From positions 186,001-250,000 of the forward strand of contig NZ_ONZG01000008.1 in the NCBI RefSeq assembly GCF_900302455.1: 64,000 nt of DNA, in the 5' to 3' direction. This document shows positions 42,616 through 52,410 of the stretch, one piece after another. The stretch comes from Falsiruegeria mediterranea M17 (GTDB lineage: Bacteria > Pseudomonadota > Alphaproteobacteria > Rhodobacterales > Rhodobacteraceae). Both the position numbers and the translations under genes were made by a program. Position 1 is the stretch's first letter. The number at the start of each line of letters is the position of its first letter. Below the pieces are notes generated by a model that worked only from the letters and a program-made list of their open reading frames with translations, did not search any database and was not told the DNA's origin.

Positions 42616-45600
42616 ATGACAGCACAGAACCATATCACCGTGGGCGGTGCGCCCGAAGGGTTCGACGCGCAGTTGATCCTGAACGAGGTGGCACGCAGCG
42701 GCGGTCCCGTTTTGCATGTCGCACGTGACGACAAGCGGATGGAGGCGACCCGCGCCGCACTGTCATTCTTTGCCCCTGACATGCCGGTCTTTGTGTTTCC
42801 CGGCTGGGATTGTCTTCCTTATGATCGGGTGTCGCCCAATGCTGACATCTCGGCGGCACGGATGGCGACACTGGCTGCGCTGGTGCACCAGATGCCCGAG
42901 CGCTTTGTGCTTCTCACCACATTGAACGCCGCAACACAGAGGGTCCCCGCGCGCGATGTGCTGCGCGAGGCAGCCTTTACCGCGCGTGTGAATTATCAAG
43001 TGGACGAAGAGGCGCTGCGCAACTTCCTGGTGCGCATGGGGTTCAGCCAAAGCCCGACGGTGATGGAACCTGGTGACTATGCGATCCGGGGCGGTATCAT
43101 CGACATCTTTCCACCGGGCGAAGGTGGTCCGGTTCGGCTTGATTTCTTTGGCGATGTTCTGGATGGCGCGCGTCGCTTTGATCCGGTCAGCCAGCGCACA
43201 ACCGAGAAGCTAGACATCATCGAACTGGCCCCGGTGAGCGAGGTCATTCTGGATGACGCCGCAATCACCCGGTTCCGCCAGAACTATCGCATCGAATTTG
43301 GCGCCGCAGGCACCGACGATCCGCTTTATGAAGCGGTGAGTGCTGGTCGCAAGCATCAGGGTATCGAGCATTGGCTGCCCTTCTTCCATGAAAAACTGGA
43401 AACGCTGTTTGATTACCTGCCGCAGGCGTCGATAACGCTGGATGATCAACTGACACCTGCGCGTCTGGCCCGTTGGGACAGCATCGCCGATCAGTATGAG
43501 ACGCGCCAACATGCGCTGCAGACCAAGTCGCGGATGGACAGCGTTTATAAACCAACGCCGCCCGATCTGCTCTATCTGGATGACGGTGCTTGGGAACAGG
43601 TGGTTGCTGACCGACGCGTGCTGCAGTTCAACCCGCTGCCGCAAGCCTCTGGTCCTGGTGTCATCGACGCGGGCGGGCGCATTGGGCGCAACTTCTCACC
43701 TGAGCGGCAACAGGAAAACATCAGCCTGTTCGGGGCTTTGGCCGATCACATCAAGGCCCGCATGGCGGAGGGGCCGGTGGTTGTCGCCTCTTACTCTGAA
43801 GGGGCGCGCGAACGCCTGACGGGGTTGATCGAGGATGAAGGCCTGGCCGAAGCGATCCCGATCCTGGACGGAACGCGCCTTGGTAAGCGCGGTCTGCATC
43901 TGGCGGTCTGGGCACTCGAGCATGGCTTCACCACACCCGATGTGACGGTGATTGCCGAACAGGACGTGTTGGGCGACCGGTTGATCCGCGCACCCAAGAA
44001 ACGGCGCAAGGCCGAGAACTTCCTGACTGAGACGCAGTCGCTTTCGCCCGGTGATCTGGTGGTGCATGTGGATCACGGCATTGGCCGCTACAGGGGGCTC
44101 GAGGTGATTACGGCGGCTGGGGCGGCGCATGAGTGCATCTTGCTGGAGTATGCCGAACAGGCGAAACTCTATCTGCCAGTCGAAAACATCGAACTGCTGT
44201 CGAAGTATGGCCACGACGAGGGGCTGCTCGACCGGTTGGGCGGCGGCGCATGGCAGGCGAAGAAAGCTAAGCTCAAAGAGCGCATCCGCGAGATGGCGGA
44301 TCGGCTCATCCGCATTGCAGCCGAACGTGCCTTGCGCAAAGCGCCCATCATGGACCCGCCGTCGCATGCTTGGGAGGAGTTCAGCGCGCGGTTCCCTTAT
44401 CAGGAAACCGACGACCAGTTGCGCGCCATTGGCGAGGTGATGGACGACATGCACTCGGGTCAGCCGATGGATCGTCTGATCTGCGGCGACGTGGGCTTTG
44501 GTAAAACCGAGGTCGCCATGCGGGCGGCTTTTGTGGCCGCCATGTCCGGGGTGCAGGTGGCGGTCGTCGCGCCAACGACGCTGCTCGCGCGCCAACACGC
44601 CGCCAGCTTTGCCGAACGGTTCCGGGGCTTCCCGCTCGAAGTGCGCCAGCTCAGTCGGTTTGTGTCCGGCAAACAGGCGCAACAAACCCGCGACGGCATG
44701 GCGCGTGGCACGGTGGACATTGTGGTGGGCACCCATGCGCTGCTGGCCAAGGGCGTGCGGTTCAACAATCTCGGGCTTTTGATCATCGATGAGGAACAGC
44801 ATTTCGGTGTGGCGCACAAAGAGCGCCTGAAACAGCTGCGCAGCGACATCCACGTGCTGACCCTGACCGCAACGCCGATCCCACGCACCCTGCAACTGTC
44901 GCTGACCGGGGTACGAGATCTGTCGATCATTGGCACACCGCCGGTCGATCGTCTGGCGATCCGCACCTACGTCAGCGAATTCGATGCCGTCACCATCCGC
45001 GAGGCGCTGCTGCGGGAACATTACCGCGGCGGGCAGAGCTTTTATGTGGTGCCACGCATCAGTGACCTGCCCGACATCGAGGCGTTCCTGAAGGAACAAC
45101 TGCCAGAGCTGACCTATATGGTCGCTCATGGCCAGATGGCGGCGGGTGAGCTGGATGATCGGATGAACGCTTTTTACGACGGCAAGTATGACGTGCTGTT
45201 GGCCACGACGATTGTCGAAAGCGGGTTGGACATTCCAACGGCCAACACGATGGTCGTGCATCGTGCCGACATGTTTGGTCTTGCGCAACTCTATCAGATC
45301 CGGGGCCGTGTGGGCCGTTCTAAAACCCGTGCTTATGCCTATCTGACCACAAAACCGCGCATGAAACTGACGCCAGCTGCTGAAAAACGTCTGCGGGTTC
45401 TGGGGTCGCTCGATACGCTCGGGGCAGGGTTCACGCTGGCGTCACAGGACCTGGATATTCGGGGTGCCGGAAATCTGCTGGGCGAGGAACAGTCGGGCCA
45501 GATGCGCGATGTGGGGTATGAACTGTACCAGTCGATGCTGGAAGAGGCGATTGCCAAGATCAAGGCAGGCGAGATGGAGGGGCTGTCGGACAGTGACGAC

Positions 45601-46077
45601 CAATGGGCGCCGCAGATCAATCTGGGCGTGCCTGTGCTGATCCCTGACGCTTATGTCCCTGACCTGGACGTGCGCCTCGGGCTTTATCGCCGTCTCTCGT
45701 CGCTCTCGACCAAGGTCGAACTGGAGGGTTTTGCCGCCGAGTTGATCGACCGCTTCGGCAAGCTGCCGAAAGAGGTCAACACGTTGTTGCTGGTGGTACG
45801 TATCAAGGCCATGTGCAAACGCGCGGGCATCTCGAAACTTGATGGCGGCCCAAAGGGCGCGACAATCCAGTTCCACAACGACAAATACGGCTCGCCCCAA
45901 GGGCTGGTGGAATTCATCCAAGGTCAGAACGGGCTGGCCAAGGTCAAGGACAACAAGATCGTCGTGCGCCGGGATTGGAAAAAAGACAGCGACAAGATCA
46001 AAGGTGCCTTTGCCATCGCCCGCGACCTGGCAGAAAAGCTGATCGCCGAAAAGAAAAAGGCCAAAGCAAAAGGCTGA
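42616..46077 (+). CDS. mfd: Transcription-repair coupling factor
   Basis: A 1153-residue ATPase that removes RNA polymerase stalled at DNA damage and recruits UvrA. The UvrB-like N-terminal part has VFVFPGWDCLPYDRVSPNAD. The RNA-polymerase-interaction region has DLVVHVDHGIGRYRGLEVI. The translocase domain has Walker A in LICGDVGFGKTEVAMRAAFV, DEEQHFGVAHKERLK, TATPIPRTLQLSLTGVRDLS, and RIRGRVGRS-type motif VI (IRGRVGRSKTRAYAYL). The C-terminal D7 domain follows. Its length matches E. coli Mfd. ATG 42616 has AAGG upstream; the frame extends 21 codons further without support. Confidence 0.97.
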   Translation: MTAQNHITVGGAPEGFDAQLILNEVARSGGPVLHVARDDKRMEATRAALSFFAPDMPVFVFPGWDCLPYDRVSPNADISAARMATLAALVHQMPERFVLLTTLNAATQRVPARDVLREAAFTARVNYQVDEEALRNFLVRMGFSQSPTVMEPGDYAIRGGIIDIFPPGEGGPVRLDFFGDVLDGARRFDPVSQRTTEKLDIIELAPVSEVILDDAAITRFRQNYRIEFGAAGTDDPLYEAVSAGRKHQGIEHWLPFFHEKLETLFDYLPQASITLDDQLTPARLARWDSIADQYETRQHALQTKSRMDSVYKPTPPDLLYLDDGAWEQVVADRRVLQFNPLPQASGPGVIDAGGRIGRNFSPERQQENISLFGALADHIKARMAEGPVVVASYSEGARERLTGLIEDEGLAEAIPILDGTRLGKRGLHLAVWALEHGFTTPDVTVIAEQDVLGDRLIRAPKKRRKAENFLTETQSLSPGDLVVHVDHGIGRYRGLEVITAAGAAHECILLEYAEQAKLYLPVENIELLSKYGHDEGLLDRLGGGAWQAKKAKLKERIREMADRLIRIAAERALRKAPIMDPPSHAWEEFSARFPYQETDDQLRAIGEVMDDMHSGQPMDRLICGDVGFGKTEVAMRAAFVAAMSGVQVAVVAPTTLLARQHAASFAERFRGFPLEVRQLSRFVSGKQAQQTRDGMARGTVDIVVGTHALLAKGVRFNNLGLLIIDEEQHFGVAHKERLKQLRSDIHVLTLTATPIPRTLQLSLTGVRDLSIIGTPPVDRLAIRTYVSEFDAVTIREALLREHYRGGQSFYVVPRISDLPDIEAFLKEQLPELTYMVAHGQMAAGELDDRMNAFYDGKYDVLLATTIVESGLDIPTANTMVVHRADMFGLAQLYQIRGRVGRSKTRAYAYLTTKPRMKLTPAAEKRLRVLGSLDTLGAGFTLASQDLDIRGAGNLLGEEQSGQMRDVGYELYQSMLEEAIAKIKAGEMEGLSDSDDQWAPQINLGVPVLIPDAYVPDLDVRLGLYRRLSSLSTKVELEGFAAELIDRFGKLPKEVNTLLLVVRIKAMCKRAGISKLDGGPKGATIQFHNDKYGSPQGLVEFIQGQNGLAKVKDNKIVVRRDWKKDSDKIKGAFAIARDLAEKLIAEKKKAKAKG

Positions 46078-46128
46078 TTTGCAAAGGTTTTTGTGCTAAC
46101 CTCGATCACAGCTGTTTAGGTGATTGAT

Positions 46129-47159
46129 ATGCGGTTGGGTCTGTTTTCACTGGTGTTTGCAGTTTCTATCCCGTCTTTCGTGCTCTCGGATGCGGGACAG
46201 TCTTTGGACGTGCGCGGTCAATTCGATGAATATGCCAAGGATGATCCTGTTCCTTTCGCCGCGCAGAACCTGAGCGCGGCGCATTGCCCGTCGGTGGATA
46301 TCTGTTTCACCGCCTCGGACGAGGTGCGGTATATCCAGAGTTTCCGGGTTGATGAGGATGAGATTGAAACCGGTGGACGGCTCTATCTGTGGGACACGCC
46401 CAAAAGGCGCGACACGGATGAGTTGGATGTCGAGGGGATCACCTCGGTCAATGGTCATCTGATCGCAGTCGGCTCGCATTCCGTGTCACGGCAAAAATGC
46501 AAGGTTCGCGAGCACAACGAACAGATCTATGTCGGGTCGCCTGACGTGTTGGGCACGCAAACGCCCCTGACGACACAGCCGATCTCTCTCCAGCCGGTCT
46601 TTGCAAAATTCGATGTGCTGCGCGCGTCGTTTCATCAACCATTGCAACAAAATGGTCTGAACATCGAAGGCGTGGCCGCGATCGGGGATCAGGTCTTTTT
46701 TGGCTTTCGCGCGCCTTATCCTGATGGGTCACCGAGTGTGTTGATCCTGCAGATCGATTTTGATGCGCTGCAGGCGCAAGATTGGGACGCAGCGGAACTG
46801 CACCGCATTGCTCTAGACACCCCCACGGTGGTCGTGGCATTCGCGGGATGGAGCAATGGGGCGACAGCCTGCTGTTGTTGGTGGGCGATGCAGGGGCCAA
46901 GGCGCCCAGGAAAAAGAAGCAGGAAAAGAAATGTGGCGGCGACAGCCCGCATCTGACCGACGACTATGCCATTCATCGTTGGACACCGGGTTCGGACGCG
47001 GTCGACCTTCTGTCCCAGATCGAGCCCAAGAAACGCAAGTGGAAGGCTGAGGGCTTGATGCGCGACCCGACCCGCAGCGACGGGTCGGTGCTGGTGTTTT
47101 TTGACGGGCCGGACAATGGCGGCCCGCGCCGATTTACTTTTCCCGCTCTGGCTGACTGA
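46129..47159 (+). pseudogene. Frameshifted secreted DUF3616-like gene
   Basis: The first frame begins at ATG 46129 with a signal peptide (MRLGLFSLVFAVSIPSFVLS) and reads TDELDVEGITSVNGHLIAVG and NIEGVAAIGDQVFFGFRAPY, a pattern I associate with DUF3616. After LDTP at a run of five Cs (46820-46824) it turns into low-quality residues and stops at 46956. Adding one C restores a frame reading HGGRGIRGMEQWGDSLLLLV, then LTDDYAIHRWTPGSDAVDLL, to a stop at 47159. So the gene, about 343 codons when intact, has a one-base deletion in a C-run. A sequencing error is a real alternative. It starts 51 bp after mfd. Confidence 0.8.
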
Positions 47160-48824
47160 TCACGACGCTGCCTTCATGGCGGCCTGCGCGCAGAAACAGG
47201 ACGCCGCCACGCTGGTATCGGCCCGAGCCAGTGCGAAATCCAGTCGCTGTTTGATTTGGATGATTTCGACCGTCTCGCCGCGTTCTTTAAGACAGTCGTG
47301 TAAGCCCTTCAAACTCCACACGTTATCAGGATGGATGCTGGCGCGGCTGAGCGATCCGCCAAGACCCAGATCCGCGCGGTAAACCGCTTCGGCCTCGGTC
47401 ATATGGCCCTGTTCGAACAGCAGTGCGCCAAGAGCATGGCGGGCGGGCTGCATCCAGCCCCAGGGTTCATCGTAGGGCAGATCATCGTCCAACTCGACCG
47501 AGCGGCGCAAGTGGGCAAAGGCAGCGTCATAGTTCTCTTTGCGATACTCGATCTCTCCCCGCAGCATTTCGTGTGCGATTTCAAGCAGATCAATGACCCG
47601 GTTGTTGTGCAGCAGCCGGGTTTCAGGCACCCGCTCCTTGGCGGCCAGAAACAGCTGCTCTTCGGCCTCGGCATTGGCGATCTGTCCGGTTGCAGCATAG
47701 GCCACGGCGCGCGCGTAATGGGTGTTGGCGGTCAATGTGAGGAACAGCTCCTGATCCTCGGGCAGTTCCATCTCGATCGCCTCTTGCCAGCGGCCAAAGC
47801 GGATCAGGATATGCGGCTTCATCGCCATATAACTTTCAAAAAAATCGGCCATCGGCGGAGAGGGCATACGCAACATGTCCTCGGGCACCGTGTCGATCAT
47901 GCCTTGCACCGCGTCCAAGGCGGGCTGCATCTGTCCCACGAACAGCGCGCCATAGATGACAAAGTGGTAATCGTGCTGGCGATAGCCGGTGTAGATGTTG
48001 AACGCGCCTTCGCGCTCGTAATATTTCAGATCGGCCTCGACCGCCTTTTGGTTCCAATGGACCACATTCTGATAGTGCCCGCACAGCACGTCGATATGGG
48101 TCGGCATATGCACCAAATGGCCCGCATCCGGCACCAGTGTACGCAGGACGTCACCGGCCTTCAGCGCCTTTTCGGGGGTCGGCGACATCTCCATCAAGTG
48201 GACGTACAGATGCAGCAGGCCGGGGTGCACCATCGCAGCCGGATCATCGCGCATGGCGGTTTCCAGCACCTCCTGCGCCTCAAGCGTTGCGGCCCCTTCC
48301 GCGGGAAGGCCGGATTTCAGGTCCCACATCTTCCACGGCGTCAGGTTCAGCAGTGATTCCACATAGATCGAGCGCAGGTCCAGGTGATCAGGATTAGACG
48401 CAAAGGCTGCGCGCATGGCATCGGCGTAGTTTTGATCCCAGACCTGCATGTCTTCGCCGGGATCGCGCTGAGGGTAGCGCGCGGGCAAGGCGCGGATCAG
48501 GGCCTGCTCGACGGGGGTGCAGCCCGCGATGGCCGCAAGTGCAGCTTGGGTCGCGTCATAGGCATCGGCTAGGGCGTCCTTACGGCCTTTGTCATCCAGC
48601 AGGTCCCACGGCAGGTTGTAGTTCGGCCCCGCGGCATAGGCCACGCCCCAGTGCGCCATGGCGCAGTCGGGGTCATGCTCCAACGCACGGCGATAGCAGG
48701 TGACGGCCTCTTGATGGTTGAACCCGTAGGTCCAGTTCAAGCCGCGATCGAACCACACCTGCGCCTGATCACTGTTGGTCGTGATCGGGCAGGTATGGTG
48801 CCCGAGGTCGTAATAATCGCTCAT
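47160..48824 (-). CDS. Tetratricopeptide-repeat protein
   Basis: A 554-residue soluble protein built of helical repeats. The N-terminus reads GLNWTYGFNHQEAVTCYRRA and AHWGVAYAAGPNYNLPWDLL, typical of a bacterial family with TPR arrays. Other repeat-like segments are FAHLRRSVELDDDLPYDEPW and HALGALLFEQGHMTEAEAVY. A conserved metal-like cluster, HLVHMPTHIDVLCGHYQNVV, lies in the middle, and HDYHFVIYGALFVGQMQPAL follows. The enzymatic or scaffolding role is unknown. No signal peptide is present. It follows the MFS gene by 59 bp on the same strand, and may be its last operon partner. Its stop abuts the DUF3616-like stop without any gap. Confidence 0.85.
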   Translation of the reverse strand: MSDYYDLGHHTCPITTNSDQAQVWFDRGLNWTYGFNHQEAVTCYRRALEHDPDCAMAHWGVAYAAGPNYNLPWDLLDDKGRKDALADAYDATQAALAAIAGCTPVEQALIRALPARYPQRDPGEDMQVWDQNYADAMRAAFASNPDHLDLRSIYVESLLNLTPWKMWDLKSGLPAEGAATLEAQEVLETAMRDDPAAMVHPGLLHLYVHLMEMSPTPEKALKAGDVLRTLVPDAGHLVHMPTHIDVLCGHYQNVVHWNQKAVEADLKYYEREGAFNIYTGYRQHDYHFVIYGALFVGQMQPALDAVQGMIDTVPEDMLRMPSPPMADFFESYMAMKPHILIRFGRWQEAIEMELPEDQELFLTLTANTHYARAVAYAATGQIANAEAEEQLFLAAKERVPETRLLHNNRVIDLLEIAHEMLRGEIEYRKENYDAAFAHLRRSVELDDDLPYDEPWGWMQPARHALGALLFEQGHMTEAEAVYRADLGLGGSLSRASIHPDNVWSLKGLHDCLKERGETVEIIQIKQRLDFALARADTSVAASCFCAQAAMKAAS

Positions 48825-48883
48825 AAAATCTCTCCCCAAAAAATCTGGCGAGAGTGTAGCGCGTTTTGACGTGTCAGAACACC

Positions 48884-50092
48884 TTAGGCAGGCAGGCGAT
48901 TTTCCACACGGCCCATGTGCAGCATCAGGCCGAACCCCACGATGCACATCACCAGCAAGGCAACGGTCAGTGGCACCAGAGAGCCGTCAAAGAGCAGGCC
49001 CACCGGGGCTGCAATGGCCGCTGCAATAACCGTGGAGATTGCACCAATGACCGAGGCCGCCATGCCTGCGATATGGCCCATCGGCTCCATCGCGATGGCC
49101 TGAAGGTTGCCCATGGTCAAACCTGCCATGAAGAACACCGTACATTGCCAGAAGACAAAGACTGCAAACCCGGTTTCGAGCGGCAGATCAACGGTGGTCA
49201 GCGCCACCATGATGCCCGACAGCACAATCTGCGAGCCCAAGGTCCAGGTCACCAGGCGCCGCATGCCAACGCGCACCACCAGTACCGCATTCAGCAGGCT
49301 GGCACTGCCCGAGACGAAAGCGACCGCGCCGAACCAGAACGGAAAGCTGTCGGCCCGGTCATAGATCACATCATAGACGGGCTGCACCATCGTCAGCATG
49401 GTGAACAGGATGCTGAGCGCCAGGGTTTGCACCAGGATCGACAGGCGTACGGTGGGATGGCGGAACATCTCGCCAACGGCTTCGATCATCAGTGACAGAC
49501 GAAAGGCGCGGCGTTCTGGCTTGGGCAGGGTTTCAGGCAACCGGTTGCCGGTCCAGAAAATGATCACCAAGCCAAAAACGGCAAAGGCCGCAAAGATGCC
49601 GCGCCAGCCGACGAAATATATGATACCAGCCCCCAGCATGGGCGCAAAGGCAGGAAACAGGGTAAAGATCATCATCGCAATCGACATGATCCGTGCCATT
49701 TCACGGCCCGAATAGAGGTCTCGCACGATGGCGACGCCCACAATGCGTGGGGCTGCCGCGGCAATGCCCTGCAGCACACGCGCGGCCAAAACCAGTTCGA
49801 GCGAGCTGGCCGCCCAGGCCAACCCCGAGGCCAGCACATAAAGTGCGGCCCCGATTAGAAGTACGGGTTTGCGGCCAAAGGTGTCCGACAGCGGGCCGGT
49901 AAAGAAGGTACCGATGCCCATGCCCAACACAAATGATGTCAGGATCAGCTGTGCGCGGTTGATGTCGTCAGGGCTTAGCTCTGCCCCGATTTCGGGCAGG
50001 GCTGGCAGCATCGCGTCGATGGAAAAGGCAATGGTGGCAAACATCACCGCGATCAGTGCGATGAACTCAACCTTGGATAAACGTTCGGCCAT
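48884..50092 (-). CDS. Bcr/CflA-type MFS multidrug exporter
   Basis: A 402-residue inner-membrane transporter with about twelve hydrophobic helices. It has the MFS motif A after helix 2 (TGPLSDTFGRKPVLLIGAAL), the Bcr/CflA-typical DAMLPALPEIGAEL in helix 1, and the helix-5 antiporter-type signature around AMMIFTLFPAFAPMLGAGII. Family members expel drugs such as bicyclomycin or chloramphenicol, driven by the proton gradient; the substrate here is unknown. The gene lies 90 bp after the DsbA-like gene on the same strand and before the TPR gene. Confidence 0.88.
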   Translation of the reverse strand: MAERLSKVEFIALIAVMFATIAFSIDAMLPALPEIGAELSPDDINRAQLILTSFVLGMGIGTFFTGPLSDTFGRKPVLLIGAALYVLASGLAWAASSLELVLAARVLQGIAAAAPRIVGVAIVRDLYSGREMARIMSIAMMIFTLFPAFAPMLGAGIIYFVGWRGIFAAFAVFGLVIIFWTGNRLPETLPKPERRAFRLSLMIEAVGEMFRHPTVRLSILVQTLALSILFTMLTMVQPVYDVIYDRADSFPFWFGAVAFVSGSASLLNAVLVVRVGMRRLVTWTLGSQIVLSGIMVALTTVDLPLETGFAVFVFWQCTVFFMAGLTMGNLQAIAMEPMGHIAGMAASVIGAISTVIAAAIAAPVGLLFDGSLVPLTVALLVMCIVGFGLMLHMGRVENRLPA

Positions 50093-50181
50093 GAGCGGAC
50101 TCCTTACCCACCCGCGCTATCATGCAAGCGGGCGCGGGGCCACTCGACAGAAATGCACAGAACCCTGTGTGAAAATGTGGA

Positions 50182-50838
50182 TTAAGTCTCGATCTGAGAC
50201 ATGATGTCAGCGATCACCTTTTGCCACAACTCTGGGGGTTGGGCACCGGGAACAGCGTGCTGATTGGCAACGATGAAGGTGGGAACTGAGTTCACACCCA
50301 TCTGCCGCGAGTGGCTGTCACGTTCTTTCATGAGGTCGCGATCCGCGTCTGATTTCAGCAGCTTACGCACCACAGCTGCATCCATTCCGATGCCATCTGC
50401 AATGTCGGCCAGCACGTCATGATCACCGATGTCGCGGGTTTCGACAAAATAGGCGTTGAACAGGGCATCAACGGCTGCTGTCTGTTTGCCTTCTGTCCCG
50501 GCCCAATGGATCAGCCGGTGCGCGTCCAATGTGTTGGGGGTGCGCTGCATCCCTTCGAAATTGATCGACAGGCCTGCATTTTCAGCGTGCTCAACCACGG
50601 GAGCATACGCGCGTACGGCGCCTTCTTTGCCGCCAAACTTGGTTTCAAGGTATTCGCGCCGGTCCATGCCGCCTTCGGGCATGTCGGGGTTCAGCTGAAA
50701 GGGGTGCCATTCGATGACAAAGGGGTGCCCGGGCACCGATGCCAGGGCCTTGTCCAGATGCGTCTTTCCGATATAGCACCAGGGGCAGATCGGGTCGGAC
50801 AGGATGTCGAGCTTGACGGTTTTGTCGGTCATGGTCAC
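50182..50838 (-). CDS. DsbA-family (FrnE-like) oxidoreductase
   Basis: A 218-residue thioredoxin-fold protein of the FrnE/2-hydroxychromene isomerase-like DsbA group. The active site is CPWC (Cys18 and Cys21) in LSDPICPWCYIGKTHLDKAL. The helical insert contains AENAGLSINFEGMQRTPNTL, and the cis-Pro loop is MGVNSVPTFIVANQHAVPGA. No signal peptide is present, so it acts in the cytosol, unlike classical DsbA. FrnE homologues are linked to polyketide tailoring or oxidative stress. The ATG at 50838 overlaps the stop of the ligase gene by four bases, so they are coupled. Confidence 0.9.
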   Translation of the reverse strand: MTMTDKTVKLDILSDPICPWCYIGKTHLDKALASVPGHPFVIEWHPFQLNPDMPEGGMDRREYLETKFGGKEGAVRAYAPVVEHAENAGLSINFEGMQRTPNTLDAHRLIHWAGTEGKQTAAVDALFNAYFVETRDIGDHDVLADIADGIGMDAAVVRKLLKSDADRDLMKERDSHSRQMGVNSVPTFIVANQHAVPGAQPPELWQKVIADIMSQIET

Positions 50839-52346
50839 TGGGCCTTGAAATAAGCGGGCAGGGCGCGGCGCAACAGCTTGCCGTTGCCGCCTGCGGGCAG
50901 GGTTTCGAGATGGACAAAGGCGCGGGGTTGTTTGTACCGCGCCAGGTTGGCTTCGACATAGGCGCGCAGCTCGGCTACGTCCAGCGTTTCAGGGCCGGTA
51001 TAGAAGGCAGCTATCACAAATGTGTTCTCTTTGACCTCGACCTGGGCGGCGCCCACTTGCGTGATGCCGGGATGTTTGGCCAGGGCGTCCTCGACCTCGA
51101 CCGGGGACACGCGATAGCCGCCGGCGTTCATCATGTCATCGTCGCGCCCCAGATAGGTGATCTGACCATCGACCGCCATGGCGCCCTGATCGCCGGTCAG
51201 GAACCAGTCGCCTTGCATTTTGGCGTCTGCTTCGTCCGGGGCGTTGAGGTAGGTGAGCATCAGGCCCGGATCTGAGCTGTGTACGGCAATGGTGCCTTCG
51301 TCGCCCTGCGGCACCGGGCCATCGGGTCCAAGGATCGCGATCTTGCGGCCTGGTTGCGGTTGGCCCAAAGCCTCTCCCCGGGCCGGATGTGCGGGGCTGG
51401 ACGAGATGAAGGTCGAGCATTCAGACATGCCATAGGCCTCAAAAAGCGCGGTCCCGGTGGCGGTGGTCCACCGAGCGTGCAGTTCGCGCGGCAGTTTCTC
51501 TCCGGCACTCAGGCCGTGGCGCAGATGGGGCAGGTCAAGGGGGGAGGATGAGCCGAGGAACTTGCGATAAACGCCTGGTGCCGCAGCAAAAATAGTCGCT
51601 TTGTGTGCCTTTAGTAGCGTTGGGATATCACCCAGATCGGTCCCGGGCTCGGGGATCAGGGCCGTGGCACCGATGGCCCAAGGGTCCATCAGCCCGGTGC
51701 CCAGGGTGTAGGTCCAATTAAACGCGCCTGCGTGACACAGGCGGTCGTCGGGTGTCAGCCCGTACCAGCCATCGACCATCATCTGCCGCGCCCAGATCGC
51801 TCGGTGTGCATGGGCCACGGCGCGGGGTTTGCCCGAGGTGCCAGAGGTATAGACCACATAGGCCATCCGGTTCGGGTCGCCCATGTCGTACTCGGCAGGC
51901 GGCAGGTCCCGCATGGCGGTCAGCTGCGCGATGTCGATCTGCAACGGATGATCGGCACAGGCCACTTCCGGATCGCGTAGGATGGCGGCGGGCGACAGCT
52001 CGTCAATCATCTTTTGCGTCTCGGGTGCGGTCAGCTGGGATGAGGTCGGAACCGGAACGATCCCGGCGGCAATTGCGCCCAGATAGGCCAGCGGGAAATC
52101 GACCGTATTGCCAAGGCGCATGAGCACGATCTGGCCCGGGGCAATGCCTGCCTGCTGCAAACCCGTTGCGGTGCCACGAATGGCGGCTTCGAGCGCGCGG
52201 TATGTCCAATCGTCCGAGCCATCCCGGCGCAAAACCGACAGGGCCACCTTGTCAGGTTGCGAAGCGGCATGGCGCGTCACATGGGCGGCCAGGTTGAACG
52301 GGGTCGGGCAGGGCGTGAACGCCCCCTGGTCAAAGATCGAAAGCAT
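50835..52346 (-). CDS. AMP-dependent acyl-CoA synthetase/ligase
   Basis: A 503-residue member of the ANL adenylating enzyme family, activating a carboxylic acid with ATP and coenzyme A. Motifs are YVVYTSGTSGKPRAVAHAHR (A3 loop), FEAYGMSECS (A5), the AMP-binding GDQGAMAVDGQITYLGRDDD (A7/A8 area) and the catalytic Lys in the C-terminal GGNGKLLRRALP. The pattern is close to benzoate- or short-chain-acid ligases, but the acid is unknown. ATG 52346 reads MLSIFDQGAFTPC; a TTG two codons earlier is possible. It is divergent from the XRE-cupin regulator, 64 bp away, and heads an operon with the DsbA-like gene. Confidence 0.88.
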   Translation of the reverse strand: MLSIFDQGAFTPCPTPFNLAAHVTRHAASQPDKVALSVLRRDGSDDWTYRALEAAIRGTATGLQQAGIAPGQIVLMRLGNTVDFPLAYLGAIAAGIVPVPTSSQLTAPETQKMIDELSPAAILRDPEVACADHPLQIDIAQLTAMRDLPPAEYDMGDPNRMAYVVYTSGTSGKPRAVAHAHRAIWARQMMVDGWYGLTPDDRLCHAGAFNWTYTLGTGLMDPWAIGATALIPEPGTDLGDIPTLLKAHKATIFAAAPGVYRKFLGSSSPLDLPHLRHGLSAGEKLPRELHARWTTATGTALFEAYGMSECSTFISSSPAHPARGEALGQPQPGRKIAILGPDGPVPQGDEGTIAVHSSDPGLMLTYLNAPDEADAKMQGDWFLTGDQGAMAVDGQITYLGRDDDMMNAGGYRVSPVEVEDALAKHPGITQVGAAQVEVKENTFVIAAFYTGPETLDVAELRAYVEANLARYKQPRAFVHLETLPAGGNGKLLRRALPAYFKAQ

Positions 52347-52410
52347 GGCCAATCGCTAGCCCGACGGGCCGCGCGTTGCAAGCAGAGGCTTGGCACCGTA
52401 TAGAGCACGC

